From an uncultured Acetatifactor sp. (lineage in GTDB: Bacteria > Bacillota > Clostridia > Lachnospirales > Lachnospiraceae): a stretch of 64,000 nucleotides of DNA. Positions 34,115 through 44,192 of this stretch are shown one piece after another; position 1 is the first letter of the stretch, and every line of letters starts with the position of its first letter. Both the position numbers and the translations under genes were made by a program. Below the pieces are notes generated by a model. That model ran no database searches, was not told the DNA's origin, and was given only the letters and a program-made list of their open reading frames with translations. The stretch lies in assembly GCA_910583845.1 (NCBI GenBank), contig CAJUAB010000005.1, positions 1 through 64,000 on the forward strand. The letters run 5' to 3'.

Positions 34115-34496
34115 CGAATGACAAGGATTTATCTGACTGGAAATGACCGCCGGAGACGGGAGTAAAGAGGTGGGAACCGGGAAACGTTTTACAGGGAGGT
34201 GATAAAAATGCTGACACAGATATGGAACATATGCGGAAAGAGTAAAAATAGTATACAACATACAACATTAAAACATTATTGCATATGTGAAAAATATATA
34301 TAGAAGTGAATAAGTTAGCAATATTTGTTACTCAAATAGCACTATTTAGTTAGCAGGCCCCCTCAAAATACTGTACGCTGTATACGTAGAAGTGTTACAG
34401 ACGGATGGAAGGACTCCTTTGACAGCGATTTGGCCACTCACTGCTCTCAGGTGAATTGCATTTGCCTGTAAAATATTAATATGAGGAGGTAATGAA
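34115..34496 (+). other. AT-rich leader of the xylanase gene
   Basis: No gene is visible. The stretch is AT-rich between 34250 and 34350 with several TATAAT-like boxes, none with a convincing -35 partner. AGGAGG at 34484-34489 is the xylanase ribosome site. Confidence 0.4.
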
Positions 34497-37400
34497 ATGA
34501 TAATGCGTTTCTATCGCAAACTGTCAGTGCTGATGGCAGGCTGTCTGGTGCTGGGAAGCATCCAGCTGACCGGAATAACCGCACAGGCATCCCAGACGGG
34601 TGAAGATGCAATTACCTTTGCGGAACCGGATACGCAGGGTACCGTTACGGGAAACGACAGTGAACTCCCTGATGAGGATATCCCAAATGAGGCCCCCCCT
34701 GGTGAGGAAACCCCTGGAGAGGATATTCCTGATGAGGATGAGAACAAAGTATTGGAGATTTTCCCCGATAATATGGCTATATTCAGTATTGAAGGGGCGG
34801 AAACTTTTGCGGCTGCGGAACTGGGAGCCTACGGCCGCTGGAATAATACGCCTGTGGAACTGACGGACGGGAAGCTGGTGCTATCCTTTTCCAAGGCGGA
34901 CGAGGAGTTTTGCCTGGATCTGCCCAAATCCTTTGATATGTCGAACTGTGAGAGCATAACGGTCAGGACGGCGGATCAAGGAGGGGGCATAGCGGTAAAG
35001 GTCTATGACAGCGGAAAAGATGAGCTAAAGGCCTATTATGCAAACACAGGAAAGGACGAATATACCTTTACACCTGATTTTACCGGGGAGGCAACATGCA
35101 TCGGCATTATGTCAAACGGCAGCAGCAATACATATCCGTTTACGACAGAAATCGTCAGCCTGTCCATTAAAATGAAGGACGCGCCGGAGGAGACCCCCGG
35201 GGACGGTACATATGCGGCTGCGGAGCTGGGAGCTTACGGCCGCTGGAATAATACGCCGGTAGAACTGACGAACGGGAAGCTGGTGCTGTCTTTTTCCAAG
35301 GCGGACGAGGAGTTTTGCCTGGATCTGCCCAAGTCCTTTGATATGTCGAACTGTGAGAGCATAACAATCAGGACGGCGGATCAAGGAGGAGGCATAGCAG
35401 TAAAGGTCTATGACAGCGGAAAAAATCAGTTAAAGGCCTATTATGAGAACACAGGAAAGGACGAATATACCTTTACGCCCGATTTTACCGGGGAGGCAGC
35501 ATGTATAGGCATTATGTCAAACGGAAGCAGCAATACATATCCGTTCACGACAGAAATCGTCAGCCTGACCATTAAAATGAAGGACGCGCCGGAGGAGACA
35601 CCCGGGGACGGTACATATGTGGCTGCGGAACTGGGAGCCTACGGCCGCTGGAATAATACGCCTGTGGCACTGACAGACGGGAAGCTGGTGCTGTCTTTTT
35701 CCAAGGCGGACGAGGAGTTTTGCCTGGACCTGCCCAAGTCCTTTGATATGTCGAACTGTGAGAGCATAACGGTGAGGACGGCGGATCAAGGAGGGGGCAT
35801 AGCGGTAAAGGTCTATGACAGCGGAAAAAATGAGTTAAAGGCCTATTACGCAAACACAGGAAAGGACGAATATACCTTTACGCCTGATTTTGCCGGAAAG
35901 GCAGCATGCATTGGCATCATGTCAAACGGCAGCGGCAATACATATCCGTTTACGACAGAAATTGTCAGTCTGACCATTAAAATGAAGGACGTACCGCCTG
36001 ATGTTACACCGGGAGATAATAAATATCCGGCGGAAAGTCTGAAAGCCTATGAGCGTTGGAGCAAGACGCCTGTGGAACTTACGGACGGAAAATTAATACT
36101 TTCCTATAACAAGCAGTGGGACGAGTATTGCCTGGATCTGCCCGAGATGCTGGATATGGCTCATTGCGAGAATATCACAATCAGGACGGCAGACCAAAAC
36201 GCTACATTGACCTTTAAAATGTATGGCAGTAATAATCAAACAGATGAATTGAAGCCATATTACAACAATTCCGGAAAGACGGAATACTCCTTTGTACCTG
36301 ACTTTACCGGAAAGGTTGGATCTGTCGGCATTATGTGCTCTGATGAGAATAACATAAAGACCGATGAGAGCCAGGAAAAGAACGATGCCTATGACGTTCC
36401 GCATACAGTTCAGATTGTCAGCATTGAATTTACAATGGACGGAGAAGTTGAAGAGATCCCTCTGGGAGAAAATCTGATTCAGAATCCGGACTTTGCTGAT
36501 CCCGATAACCTGGATGTGTGGGGAGCGGAAAAGGGAGATGCTGTTATCACTGCGGAAACAGCGCAGGATGCCGTTGTGGGAGAAATCAAGACTTACGGTA
36601 AGATTACCAACCGCGGTTCCAACTATAATTGTTTCGCGCAGGATATCACGCAGGCAGTGACGAAGAACACGGAATATCAATTCAGGTTCTATGTGATGCT
36701 GGACGCGGGCGACTACAAGGACGCGCCGGCGGAGCAGAGGACCGTGGAGATGGCGCCGTTTATCGTTTCGGACGGTACGGCTAACTATTCCTGTAATCTG
36801 TCCGGGGACTCCAAGAAGGTTCTGGAACCCGGCGTATGGACTGAATTTACCGGGACCTTTACTCCCTCCTGGACGGGTACGCTGGACAAGGTAATCATGC
36901 GTATACTGGAACAGGGAACGCAGTATGGCAGCGGCCCCGGCGTAAAGGGCACTTACTATGCCACCGGCGTGGAACTCCGGGAAATGATTGTGCCGAAAAA
37001 GGAGATTCAGGAGGATGTTCCCGATCTGAAAGAAGCTGTCGCCAAGGAGATGGGAGACGACTTCCTGATGGGCGTTTCCATTCTGAACTCCGAACTGTCG
37101 GACGATCTGCTTATGCAGCTTGTCACCAAGCATTTTAACGCCGTGACTCTGGGCAATGAACTGAAACCGGACGCGATGTTTGGCTATTCCAGCACTTGCC
37201 CCGGCACGGAAACAGCGTCCATAAATGGACAGCAAATTCAGGTTCCCGTGCTGAACTACAGCCGTGCGGAAAAGACGCTGGATGTCATTTATGACTGGAA
37301 TCAGGAACATCCGGAGGATATCATCAAGATTCGCGGACATGTACTGGTATGGCATTCCCAGACACCGGAGTGGTTCTTCCATGTGAACTATGATGCCGAT

Positions 37401-40400
37401 CAGCCTTATGTGGACAAGGATACGATGAATCTGCGGCTGGAATGGTATATCAAGACCATGGCGGAGCATTTTACCGGTCCGGGCAGCAAATATAAAGATA
37501 TGTTCTATGGCTGGGACGTGGTCAACGAGGCGGTCAGCGACAGCACCGGTACCTACCGGAGCGACAAGGAAAATTCCAGTTGGTGGGCGGTGTACCAGAG
37601 CAACGAATTTATTCTGAACGCGTTTACCTATGCCAACATGTACATGCCGGCCAGCGTGGAACTGTACTATAACGATTATAATGAATGGTTTGTAAACAAA
37701 CGCAACGGCATCGTGCAGCTCCTTAAGGATGTCAAGGCCAAAGACGGAGCCAGAATCGACGGAATGGGCATGCAGGGGCATTACCAGACAGGCGGTTCTC
37801 CCACCGTAGAGGAATTTGAGGCAGCGGCCAGGGCCTATTGCGAGGTTGTGGGCCAGATCCAGGTAACCGAGCTGGATATGGCGGCAAGCAGTTCCTATGA
37901 CGGAACCAAAAATACCCTGGCAGCGGAATACGAGAGACAGGCCAAACGTTATCAGGATATTTACAACACGCTTCGGCGCATGAAGGAAGAAGGCTGTCGG
38001 GTCGGCAGTGTTACAATCTGGGGTGTGATTGATAAAAACTCCTGGCTGCAGTCGTCCAGTTCGGTGGGCGGAGGAACGGATGGAACCAGAAAGCAATGCC
38101 CGCTTCTCTTTGACGACGACTATCAGGTGAAGCCTTCCTATTGGGTGTTCGTCAACGCGGAGCCTTTGAAACCGGTCATCCGTAAGCTGGCAGTGATCCA
38201 GACGGCCAGGGAATCTTTCGACTCCGGCGTTGAGCAGAGTTTTACCCGTAATGGCACCGCAGTGAGCTTTACGCCGGTGTGGAACGACAAGGAAATGCTC
38301 GTGCAGGTGAAGGTGACAGATCCCGTGAAGGATGCGGAGGATAAAGTGACTCTGTATCTGACGGGCGCAGACGGAGCCATTCTGTCCGCGGAGTGTGCCC
38401 GCGCCGACGCGGAGGAAACAGAAGACGGCTATATCGCCGTGGTGCGTAAGGAACTTGCCTCCTCTCTGCTGAAAGCGGCGACGACAGTGGGATTTGATAT
38501 TGTCGTGACCAACGGCAGTCAGAAGGCAGCCTACAATGACACAACTCTCTCTCAGGCGACCAGCAGTGAATATTATGCGGTTGCGACGCTGAAACCCTAT
38601 ACGTATATTCCCATGGGAACGGCAGTGGTAGACGGTGTAAGGGAGAACAACTGGGATACGGCGGTGACCATTCCCCTTACGATCCGTGCAGGGGCTGAAG
38701 CGGATGCCCAGGCAAGCCTTATGTGGGATCAGGAGTACCTGTACGTATTCGCGCAGATTAAGGATGCTGTTCTGGACAAGACCTCAGGTCAGGCCCATGA
38801 GCAGGATTCCCTGGAAATCTTTATTGACGAGAACAATCATAAATCCGCCGCGTACGAGGAGGACGACAAGCAGTACCGCATTAACTACATGGCGGAGCAG
38901 AGCTATAACGGTAAAAAGTGTACGGCTGAAAACATTCAGTCCGTGGCGAAGATCACCGATGACGGCTATATTATTGAGACAGCTCTCCGGTGGACGGACA
39001 TTGTGCCTGCCGGAAATATGGAAATCGGTATTGAGCTTCAGATCAACGATGCGGCAGGCGGCAAGAGGATCGGTACTTTGAGCTGGTACGACGAGTCCGG
39101 ACAGGGCTGGTCATCTCCCGGGGTGTTCGGTACGGCGATACTGAAAGACTATATTACCAAGCCGGATGATAGCAAGCCGCTGGATGCGGAGGGACTGGAG
39201 AATGTTGCCGGAGATCTGGCGGATCTGCTGGAAGACGCATATGCGCCGGAAGAGTTTGTAAAAGAATATGCCGAAGCGTTCCGCACTCTGGTAACAAAGA
39301 ACAGCGACAGCCTGCCTGAGGACAACGCCGGGCTGCAGGAAGCGCTTGAGGAGTACGATGCGTTGATGGAAAAGGCTGCGGGCACCAGCGTGACAGTGGA
39401 CAGCACCGATGAAAGAATCCCTGACGGAACTACAATCAGCGGCGCGATGCTCAGTGTTCCGGCAGGAGAGAAAGCTGTTCTCCGGATCAGCGAGACGCAG
39501 GAGGACGGTTTGCCCGGCCTGGATGAGTACAGCAATATCTGTGCTTTTGATGTAAAATTGCTTCTGGGTACCAAAGAATTACCTCTCAGAACACCTGTAA
39601 TTCTCTCCATACCGATGCCGTCGGGAGTGAATCCTGACAGCGTAGTGGTATTGCACTACGAATCCGGAAACGACAGCGCTCCTACAGAAGTGGAAGCCGT
39701 GTACGCGGATGGCATGATCACATTTAAGGCGGAGCATTTCAGCACTTTTGTAATATGCAGTACTGCTTCGGAAGAGCCGGATACGCCGGAAGAGCCCGAC
39801 ACGCCGGATCAGCCGGATACGCCGGAAGAGCCCGACACACCGGACCAGCCGGATACGCCGGATCAGCCCGACAAGCCGGACCAGCCGGATACGCCGGAAG
39901 AGCCCGACACGCCGGACCAGCCGGATACGCCGGATCAGCCCGACACACCGGATCAGCCGGATACGCCGGAAGAGCCCGACACGCCGGATCAGCCTAACAA
40001 GCCTCAGAAGCCGAATACACCTGCTTCTTCCGGAAGTAGCGATAAGAGTGCCTTGTGGGATATCACAGCAGACTGGAAACAGATTACCGCAGATTTGAAT
40101 AAGGAACTGTCCGCATGGAAGGCTGACAGTGAAAATCAGTTACTTTATGCGCGGACAGGCAGAGGAATTATTGTTCCGGCTCATGTCTTACAGTTGCTGG
40201 AGGGTAAAAACTTCACATTGTCCATGGGTGTCAGTGAGGAACTTTCCATCAGTATCAACGGCCTGAATATTCCTCATGCCATTGTGGACAGAGACCTGGA
40301 TCTCACCGTGGCACAGGACCGGAACGTGATTCCGACAGCCGTAATTCAGAAGGAGTGCGGGAATGCTCTGACGTATACACAGGTTTCCATGGTAAACCGC

Positions 40401-40748
40401 GGGAGCTTTGGAATGGCCGTCAATCTGCATTTCTCACTGGGCAGAGAGAATGCTGGAAAATACGCGAATATGTATCGCTATGATGTGCAGACCGGAAAGC
40501 TGGTCTACGCAGGTTCCTTCCCTGTTACGGACAAAGGACAGGCAATGTTCTGCATCGGGGGCGGGGCGGATTATCTGATCACTGTTACGGAAGCCCAGCC
40601 GGATCACAGCTATACGGTAGTGAAGGGAGATACCCTTATCCGTATTGCCGCCAGATTCGGAATACGGGTAAATGATCTTTTTGACGCGAATCCGCAGATC
40701 CGGAATAAGAACAGAATTTATGTAGGGGAGAAGATCAAGCTGCCCTGA
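34497..40748 (+). CDS. giant modular GH10 endo-beta-1,4-xylanase with CBMs and LysM
   Basis: 2083 residues. Signal peptide (MAGCLVLGSIQLTGITAQA); three near-identical 135-residue repeats at about 105-509 and a divergent fourth to about 650. A CBM22/CBM4-like module at 660-835 (LIQNPDFADPDNLDVW) precedes the GH10 domain at about 840-1220. The acid/base is E1011 in WDVVNEAVSD and the nucleophile E1125 in QVTELDM; WHSQTPEWFF is also typical. Later come CBM9-like modules (VDGVRENNWD, DSLEIFIDENNHKS), a Pro-Asp-Thr linker and a LysM at the end (YTVVKGDTLIRIAARFG) that should bind peptidoglycan. It would hydrolyse plant xylan at the cell surface. Confidence 0.92.
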   Translation: MIMRFYRKLSVLMAGCLVLGSIQLTGITAQASQTGEDAITFAEPDTQGTVTGNDSELPDEDIPNEAPPGEETPGEDIPDEDENKVLEIFPDNMAIFSIEGAETFAAAELGAYGRWNNTPVELTDGKLVLSFSKADEEFCLDLPKSFDMSNCESITVRTADQGGGIAVKVYDSGKDELKAYYANTGKDEYTFTPDFTGEATCIGIMSNGSSNTYPFTTEIVSLSIKMKDAPEETPGDGTYAAAELGAYGRWNNTPVELTNGKLVLSFSKADEEFCLDLPKSFDMSNCESITIRTADQGGGIAVKVYDSGKNQLKAYYENTGKDEYTFTPDFTGEAACIGIMSNGSSNTYPFTTEIVSLTIKMKDAPEETPGDGTYVAAELGAYGRWNNTPVALTDGKLVLSFSKADEEFCLDLPKSFDMSNCESITVRTADQGGGIAVKVYDSGKNELKAYYANTGKDEYTFTPDFAGKAACIGIMSNGSGNTYPFTTEIVSLTIKMKDVPPDVTPGDNKYPAESLKAYERWSKTPVELTDGKLILSYNKQWDEYCLDLPEMLDMAHCENITIRTADQNATLTFKMYGSNNQTDELKPYYNNSGKTEYSFVPDFTGKVGSVGIMCSDENNIKTDESQEKNDAYDVPHTVQIVSIEFTMDGEVEEIPLGENLIQNPDFADPDNLDVWGAEKGDAVITAETAQDAVVGEIKTYGKITNRGSNYNCFAQDITQAVTKNTEYQFRFYVMLDAGDYKDAPAEQRTVEMAPFIVSDGTANYSCNLSGDSKKVLEPGVWTEFTGTFTPSWTGTLDKVIMRILEQGTQYGSGPGVKGTYYATGVELREMIVPKKEIQEDVPDLKEAVAKEMGDDFLMGVSILNSELSDDLLMQLVTKHFNAVTLGNELKPDAMFGYSSTCPGTETASINGQQIQVPVLNYSRAEKTLDVIYDWNQEHPEDIIKIRGHVLVWHSQTPEWFFHVNYDADQPYVDKDTMNLRLEWYIKTMAEHFTGPGSKYKDMFYGWDVVNEAVSDSTGTYRSDKENSSWWAVYQSNEFILNAFTYANMYMPASVELYYNDYNEWFVNKRNGIVQLLKDVKAKDGARIDGMGMQGHYQTGGSPTVEEFEAAARAYCEVVGQIQVTELDMAASSSYDGTKNTLAAEYERQAKRYQDIYNTLRRMKEEGCRVGSVTIWGVIDKNSWLQSSSSVGGGTDGTRKQCPLLFDDDYQVKPSYWVFVNAEPLKPVIRKLAVIQTARESFDSGVEQSFTRNGTAVSFTPVWNDKEMLVQVKVTDPVKDAEDKVTLYLTGADGAILSAECARADAEETEDGYIAVVRKELASSLLKAATTVGFDIVVTNGSQKAAYNDTTLSQATSSEYYAVATLKPYTYIPMGTAVVDGVRENNWDTAVTIPLTIRAGAEADAQASLMWDQEYLYVFAQIKDAVLDKTSGQAHEQDSLEIFIDENNHKSAAYEEDDKQYRINYMAEQSYNGKKCTAENIQSVAKITDDGYIIETALRWTDIVPAGNMEIGIELQINDAAGGKRIGTLSWYDESGQGWSSPGVFGTAILKDYITKPDDSKPLDAEGLENVAGDLADLLEDAYAPEEFVKEYAEAFRTLVTKNSDSLPEDNAGLQEALEEYDALMEKAAGTSVTVDSTDERIPDGTTISGAMLSVPAGEKAVLRISETQEDGLPGLDEYSNICAFDVKLLLGTKELPLRTPVILSIPMPSGVNPDSVVVLHYESGNDSAPTEVEAVYADGMITFKAEHFSTFVICSTASEEPDTPEEPDTPDQPDTPEEPDTPDQPDTPDQPDKPDQPDTPEEPDTPDQPDTPDQPDTPDQPDTPEEPDTPDQPNKPQKPNTPASSGSSDKSALWDITADWKQITADLNKELSAWKADSENQLLYARTGRGIIVPAHVLQLLEGKNFTLSMGVSEELSISINGLNIPHAIVDRDLDLTVAQDRNVIPTAVIQKECGNALTYTQVSMVNRGSFGMAVNLHFSLGRENAGKYANMYRYDVQTGKLVYAGSFPVTDKGQAMFCIGGGADYLITVTEAQPDHSYTVVKGDTLIRIAARFGIRVNDLFDANPQIRNKNRIYVGEKIKLP
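34809..36023 (+). repeat. three tandem 405-bp repeats encoding CBM-like modules
   Basis: Units start at 34809, 35214 and 35619 and are nearly identical at DNA level, including silent positions. A fourth diverged unit follows from 36024. Each encodes 135 residues beginning near AAELGAYGRWNNTP. Confidence 0.9.
39774..39990 (+). repeat. Pro-Asp-Thr-Glu linker repeat
   Basis: An 18-base-scale repeat of gagccggatacgccg and catching variants, encoding EEPDTP / DQPDTP units. It separates the catalytic part from the C-terminal LysM region of the xylanase. Confidence 0.85.
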
Positions 40749-40771
40749 TCGATAAGAGTCACAAAATACGG

Positions 40772-40808
40772 GGGCGGGCATTTCCTTTTGGAAATGCCTG
40801 CTCCTTTT
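40772..40808 (+). terminator. terminator of the xylanase gene
   Basis: GGGCGGGCATTTCC pairs with GGAAATGCCTGCTCC around TTTT and is followed by TTTTAT. Confidence 0.85.
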
Positions 40809-40858
40809 ATGTGGGTTTGCGGCGTTGATGGGAAAACCGCATAGACCCATTTGGCGTT

Positions 40859-42235
40859 CTAGGGACTGATTTTTTTTCGCAGGAGGATCAGCGCGATCAC
40901 ATTGGGAAATACCATCACGGCGTTGACCAGATCCGTACATTCCCACACAAGCTGCATGGGGATTACTGCCCCCACATAGACCATGACGATGTATACCAGC
41001 TTGTAGTGCGGGACAGCGCCAGGCCCCCAAAGATATTCCGCCGCTTTTTCTCCCATGTAGGACCAGCCGATCAGGGTAGTCAGGGCAAAAGCCGCCAGAG
41101 ACAGCGCCAGGAACACTTCTCCGTTCAGAGGCAGTCCCCAGGAGGACAGGAGAGGCAGGGAGCGGAAGGCGGCGGCCGCCAGTCCCGTCTCATTTACGCC
41201 CGCCAGAGATGCGGGATGCAGCAGCATATTGGCCACGATGACCAGACCGGTCAGCAGACACATGACCACAGTATCCCAGAAAACGGCCGTCATGGACACA
41301 TAGGCCTGATAGGAAGGGGAAACCGCGTCGGAGGAGGCAGCGCCGATGGCGGCGGTTCCGATCCCCGCCTCGTTGGTGTACAATCCTCTGGCGATGCCGT
41401 AGCGCGCCGCCAGCAGCAGTCCGCCTCCGGCTACACCCCCCAGAGCGGCCCCGGGGGAAAAGGCGCTCTCCAGAATGTATAGGCAGGTCGCGCCCAGGGC
41501 GCTGCGGAAGCGCCAAAGCAGCGCCATGCAGCCGGCTATGTAGAGCAGCCCCATCACGGGCACCAGACGCATACAGACCTGGCTGATACTGCGGATGCCG
41601 CCGATCAGGACCAGGCCGGTGATGACGGCGGCGGCCATGCCCACCAGGTGGGGGGACAGTCCCCAGGTCAGGGAGGTGGTCTGTGTCAGAGAATTGGCCT
41701 GGGTGGTGCATCCCACCCCGAATGCGGCCACCACGGTGCAGAGGGCGTAAAAGGCGGCAAGAGGCTTACAGTGAAGTCCCTCGCGGATGACATACATGGG
41801 GCCGCCGATGTGTTGACCTTCCCGGTCATGCTGTCTGTAGAGGACGCCCAGATAGCATTCCGCATAGGCGGTGGCCATTCCAAGCACACCTGTGAGCCAG
41901 CACCACAGTACGGCGCCGGGACCTCCCAGAGCGATGGCTGTGGAAACGCCGATGATGTTGCCGGTGCCCAGTGTGGCAGCCAGCGTGGTGGCCAGCGCGC
42001 CAAAGGGGGAAACCCGGTGACGGGGAGATTTTTTCTCCCGGGAATGGGCGGCGGCATCGGAGGATTGTTCGGCGGGCAGGTTGTCAGGCTCCGGGCGCAG
42101 GGACATGCGGATGGCCCTGCCGATACGCCGCTGCGGTATGCGCAGGTGAATGGTAAAGTACAGATGGACGCCCAGGAGAAGCAGCAGCAGGGGGCCGTTC
42201 CACAGAAACTGGTTGATGGCTGTCAAAAAACGCAC
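40859..42235 (-). CDS. AGCS family sodium:alanine/glycine symporter
   Basis: 458 residues from a GTG at 42235 (VRFLTAINQFLWNGPLLLLL), chosen because GGAAGGA lies 7 bases upstream; ATG 42277 has none. Polytopic membrane protein of the alanine/glycine:cation symporter family. Diagnostic stretches are LAATLGTGNIIGVSTAIALG, IGGPMYVIREG and YTNEAGIGTAAIGAA. It should import alanine or glycine with sodium. Unusual is a charged insert between helices 1 and 2 (about residues 38-75, rich in Arg, Glu, Ser). Alanine is a common spore germinant, and a germination gene lies upstream. Confidence 0.88.
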   Translation of the reverse strand: MRFLTAINQFLWNGPLLLLLLGVHLYFTIHLRIPQRRIGRAIRMSLRPEPDNLPAEQSSDAAAHSREKKSPRHRVSPFGALATTLAATLGTGNIIGVSTAIALGGPGAVLWCWLTGVLGMATAYAECYLGVLYRQHDREGQHIGGPMYVIREGLHCKPLAAFYALCTVVAAFGVGCTTQANSLTQTTSLTWGLSPHLVGMAAAVITGLVLIGGIRSISQVCMRLVPVMGLLYIAGCMALLWRFRSALGATCLYILESAFSPGAALGGVAGGGLLLAARYGIARGLYTNEAGIGTAAIGAASSDAVSPSYQAYVSMTAVFWDTVVMCLLTGLVIVANMLLHPASLAGVNETGLAAAAFRSLPLLSSWGLPLNGEVFLALSLAAFALTTLIGWSYMGEKAAEYLWGPGAVPHYKLVYIVMVYVGAVIPMQLVWECTDLVNAVMVFPNVIALILLRKKISP

Positions 42236-42408
42236 GGAGATTCCTTCCGGGCGACACTCCCCGCGGCCTGTTCGCATGACGGCATACAGGTCGACATAAG
42301 GATTGACGCCCGTTGTATGATCGCTTTCTACAGTATATGGACATCGTTTCCACTGTATGCGCTGAACCGTACTGCAGCGTGAGCAGTTTCTGTCTCCGGG
42401 AACAGCTG

Positions 42409-43875
42409 TCAGGAGTTTTTTTCGGGGGACTGCGGGTGCCTGCCGCGGTTCCACACCCGGCTGGGCTGGGCCCGAAAGGTGGGGTAGCGGAGCAGCAGGG
42501 TTTTCAGGGCCTGCCAGTTGAAGGGATACAGGGGCCAGAGATAGCTGTATCCCCCGTAAGTGGGGGTGGTGGCAACGGACAGTGCAACCAGCGCCAGTCC
42601 GAGAACAAAACCCCACAGTCCCCCCAATCCTGTGACCAGAATCAGAAACAGCCTGTAGAGCCGCAGCCCGTCGGCAAATTCGGTGCTGGTCAGGGAGAGG
42701 GTGGCCAGCAGCGTCACCGCCGCGTAGAACAGCACTTCCACGGAGGCCCAGTTCAGTTCCACGGCAATATCTCCGATAATCAGGCCGCCCACGATGGACA
42801 GAGAGCCCGAGAAGCGGCTGGCGCTGTGGGAGGCAGAGTATTTGAATAGGTCCAGAATAAACTCCACAGCCAACACATAGAAGAAGACGGTGACGGGACC
42901 GGCATCTGCGCTGTCAAGTAAATGATATCTGGCGGATATGTCGGGATAGCGGGATGTGATCAGCAGGAAAAGAGGCATCAGCACCAGACTCGCGGGAATA
43001 CAGGCAAAACGGGCCAGCCGGAAATAGCTGCCTACCAGAGGGCTGCTGTAATAATCGTCCGGACTCTGGGTAAACTGAAAGACGGTGCTGGGCAGAATCA
43101 GCACCGTGGGAGAATTGTCCACGATGATCAGAACATGTCCCTCCATGAGATAACTACAGGCCACATCCGGTCTCTCTGTCAGATGCATGCTGGGCAGCGG
43201 ATTGTACCAGCGCTTTTTGACCAGGAGCTCTTCCAGGCTTTTCGCTCCCATGGTCAGGCTGGAAACCTGGAGCCGGGACAGACTGTCGGCGGCCTGTTGT
43301 ACCAGTTCCGGGTCCGCCAGATCGTCCACATAGGCCAGGGCCACATCGGTTTTGCTGTCTCTGCCCACAGAGCACAGCCGGAATGTCAGGCGGGGAGAAC
43401 GAATCCGGCGGCGGATCAGATTGGCATTGAAAAGCATGGTCTCCACAAAGCCGTCTCTGGCTCCCCGCAGAACCGGCTCCGCGTCCGGCTCGGAGATTCC
43501 CCGGGCGGGATAACTGCGCACGTCCAGTATCAGGGCCTGATCAAAACCGTCCACCAGCAGCACTGCCGGGCCGCTGAGGAGCTGCCGCAGCAGCTTGTCC
43601 CAATCCCCTTCCAGCTGTACCTGGGCGTAGCCGATCCGGGCTTCCATATACTGCTTAAGATGTTTTACCACATTGTCGTTCATATATTCCGGATTTTGCA
43701 GATCGGAAAAGATGCGCTGCAAAACCTCTGTCTTGCACATGCCGTTGATCCCCAGCAGGCAGGCCCGGGTCTCGCCCAGCAGCAAGTCCCTGGTGATTAT
43801 GTCAAAGCTGGTATCAATAGGCAGCAAAGTTCTGGCGGCGGCAATATTTTCTTCCAGGGATCTGGTAAGCATCAT
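42409..43875 (-). CDS. GerA family spore germination protein (GerAA / SpoVAF type)
   Basis: 488 residues; start MMLTRSLEENI at 43875 after AAGGAG. A large cytoplasmic N-domain precedes five or so membrane helices from about residue 290. GerA features include TFRLCSVGRDSKTDVALAYV, SLEELLVKKRWYNPLPSM, RPDVACSYLMEGHVLIIVDN and TQSPDDYY. Such proteins sense germinants at the spore inner membrane (GerAA) or belong to the SpoVA channel (SpoVAF). No B and C subunit genes follow, which favours SpoVAF or an orphan. This marks the organism as a spore former. Confidence 0.88.
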   Translation of the reverse strand: MMLTRSLEENIAAARTLLPIDTSFDIITRDLLLGETRACLLGINGMCKTEVLQRIFSDLQNPEYMNDNVVKHLKQYMEARIGYAQVQLEGDWDKLLRQLLSGPAVLLVDGFDQALILDVRSYPARGISEPDAEPVLRGARDGFVETMLFNANLIRRRIRSPRLTFRLCSVGRDSKTDVALAYVDDLADPELVQQAADSLSRLQVSSLTMGAKSLEELLVKKRWYNPLPSMHLTERPDVACSYLMEGHVLIIVDNSPTVLILPSTVFQFTQSPDDYYSSPLVGSYFRLARFACIPASLVLMPLFLLITSRYPDISARYHLLDSADAGPVTVFFYVLAVEFILDLFKYSASHSASRFSGSLSIVGGLIIGDIAVELNWASVEVLFYAAVTLLATLSLTSTEFADGLRLYRLFLILVTGLGGLWGFVLGLALVALSVATTPTYGGYSYLWPLYPFNWQALKTLLLRYPTFRAQPSRVWNRGRHPQSPEKNS

Positions 43876-44016
43876 GATATAATCTCCTTGTACGTTAGAC
43901 ATGACAGCGGAATTTTGGAATAGTTTTCTACCATAGTATGGCAGACTGAGAGAAAACTTATACCATGTGGGCCTGCTGCTCTTGTATTTTTATAAGGATT
44001 GTGAGATGATATGCAT

Positions 44017-44078
44017 ATGGGCTATGGGCTATGGGCTATGGGCTATGGGCTATGGGCTATGGGCTATGGGCTATGGGC
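44017..44078. repeat. heptanucleotide tandem repeat (ATGGGCT)n
   Basis: About 8.9 perfect copies of the 7-bp unit ATGGGCT, located 115 bases before the TPR gene start. The number of copies could vary by slippage. Confidence 0.95.
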
Positions 44079-44192
44079 GCGGGAGGTACGGCGCAGAAGA
44101 CAGAACGGGCCGGACCGCGAACGTGCGGAAAAGGGGTAAGTTTTTGATGCAATACGGATGGCTATGCCAGCGGTATGCGGGAAGAGGGAAAT

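Noticed and set aside
36093..38096. 667-codon open frame on the minus strand inside the xylanase gene
   Set aside because: It is antisense to the GH10 region, has no ribosome site and no family similarity; it is a by-product of GC-rich codon use. The same holds for the long minus-strand frame at 31678-33219 and many others.
39755..39997. Gly/Ala/Arg-rich frame in the xylanase linker
   Set aside because: Alternate-frame reading of the Pro-Asp-Thr repeat only.
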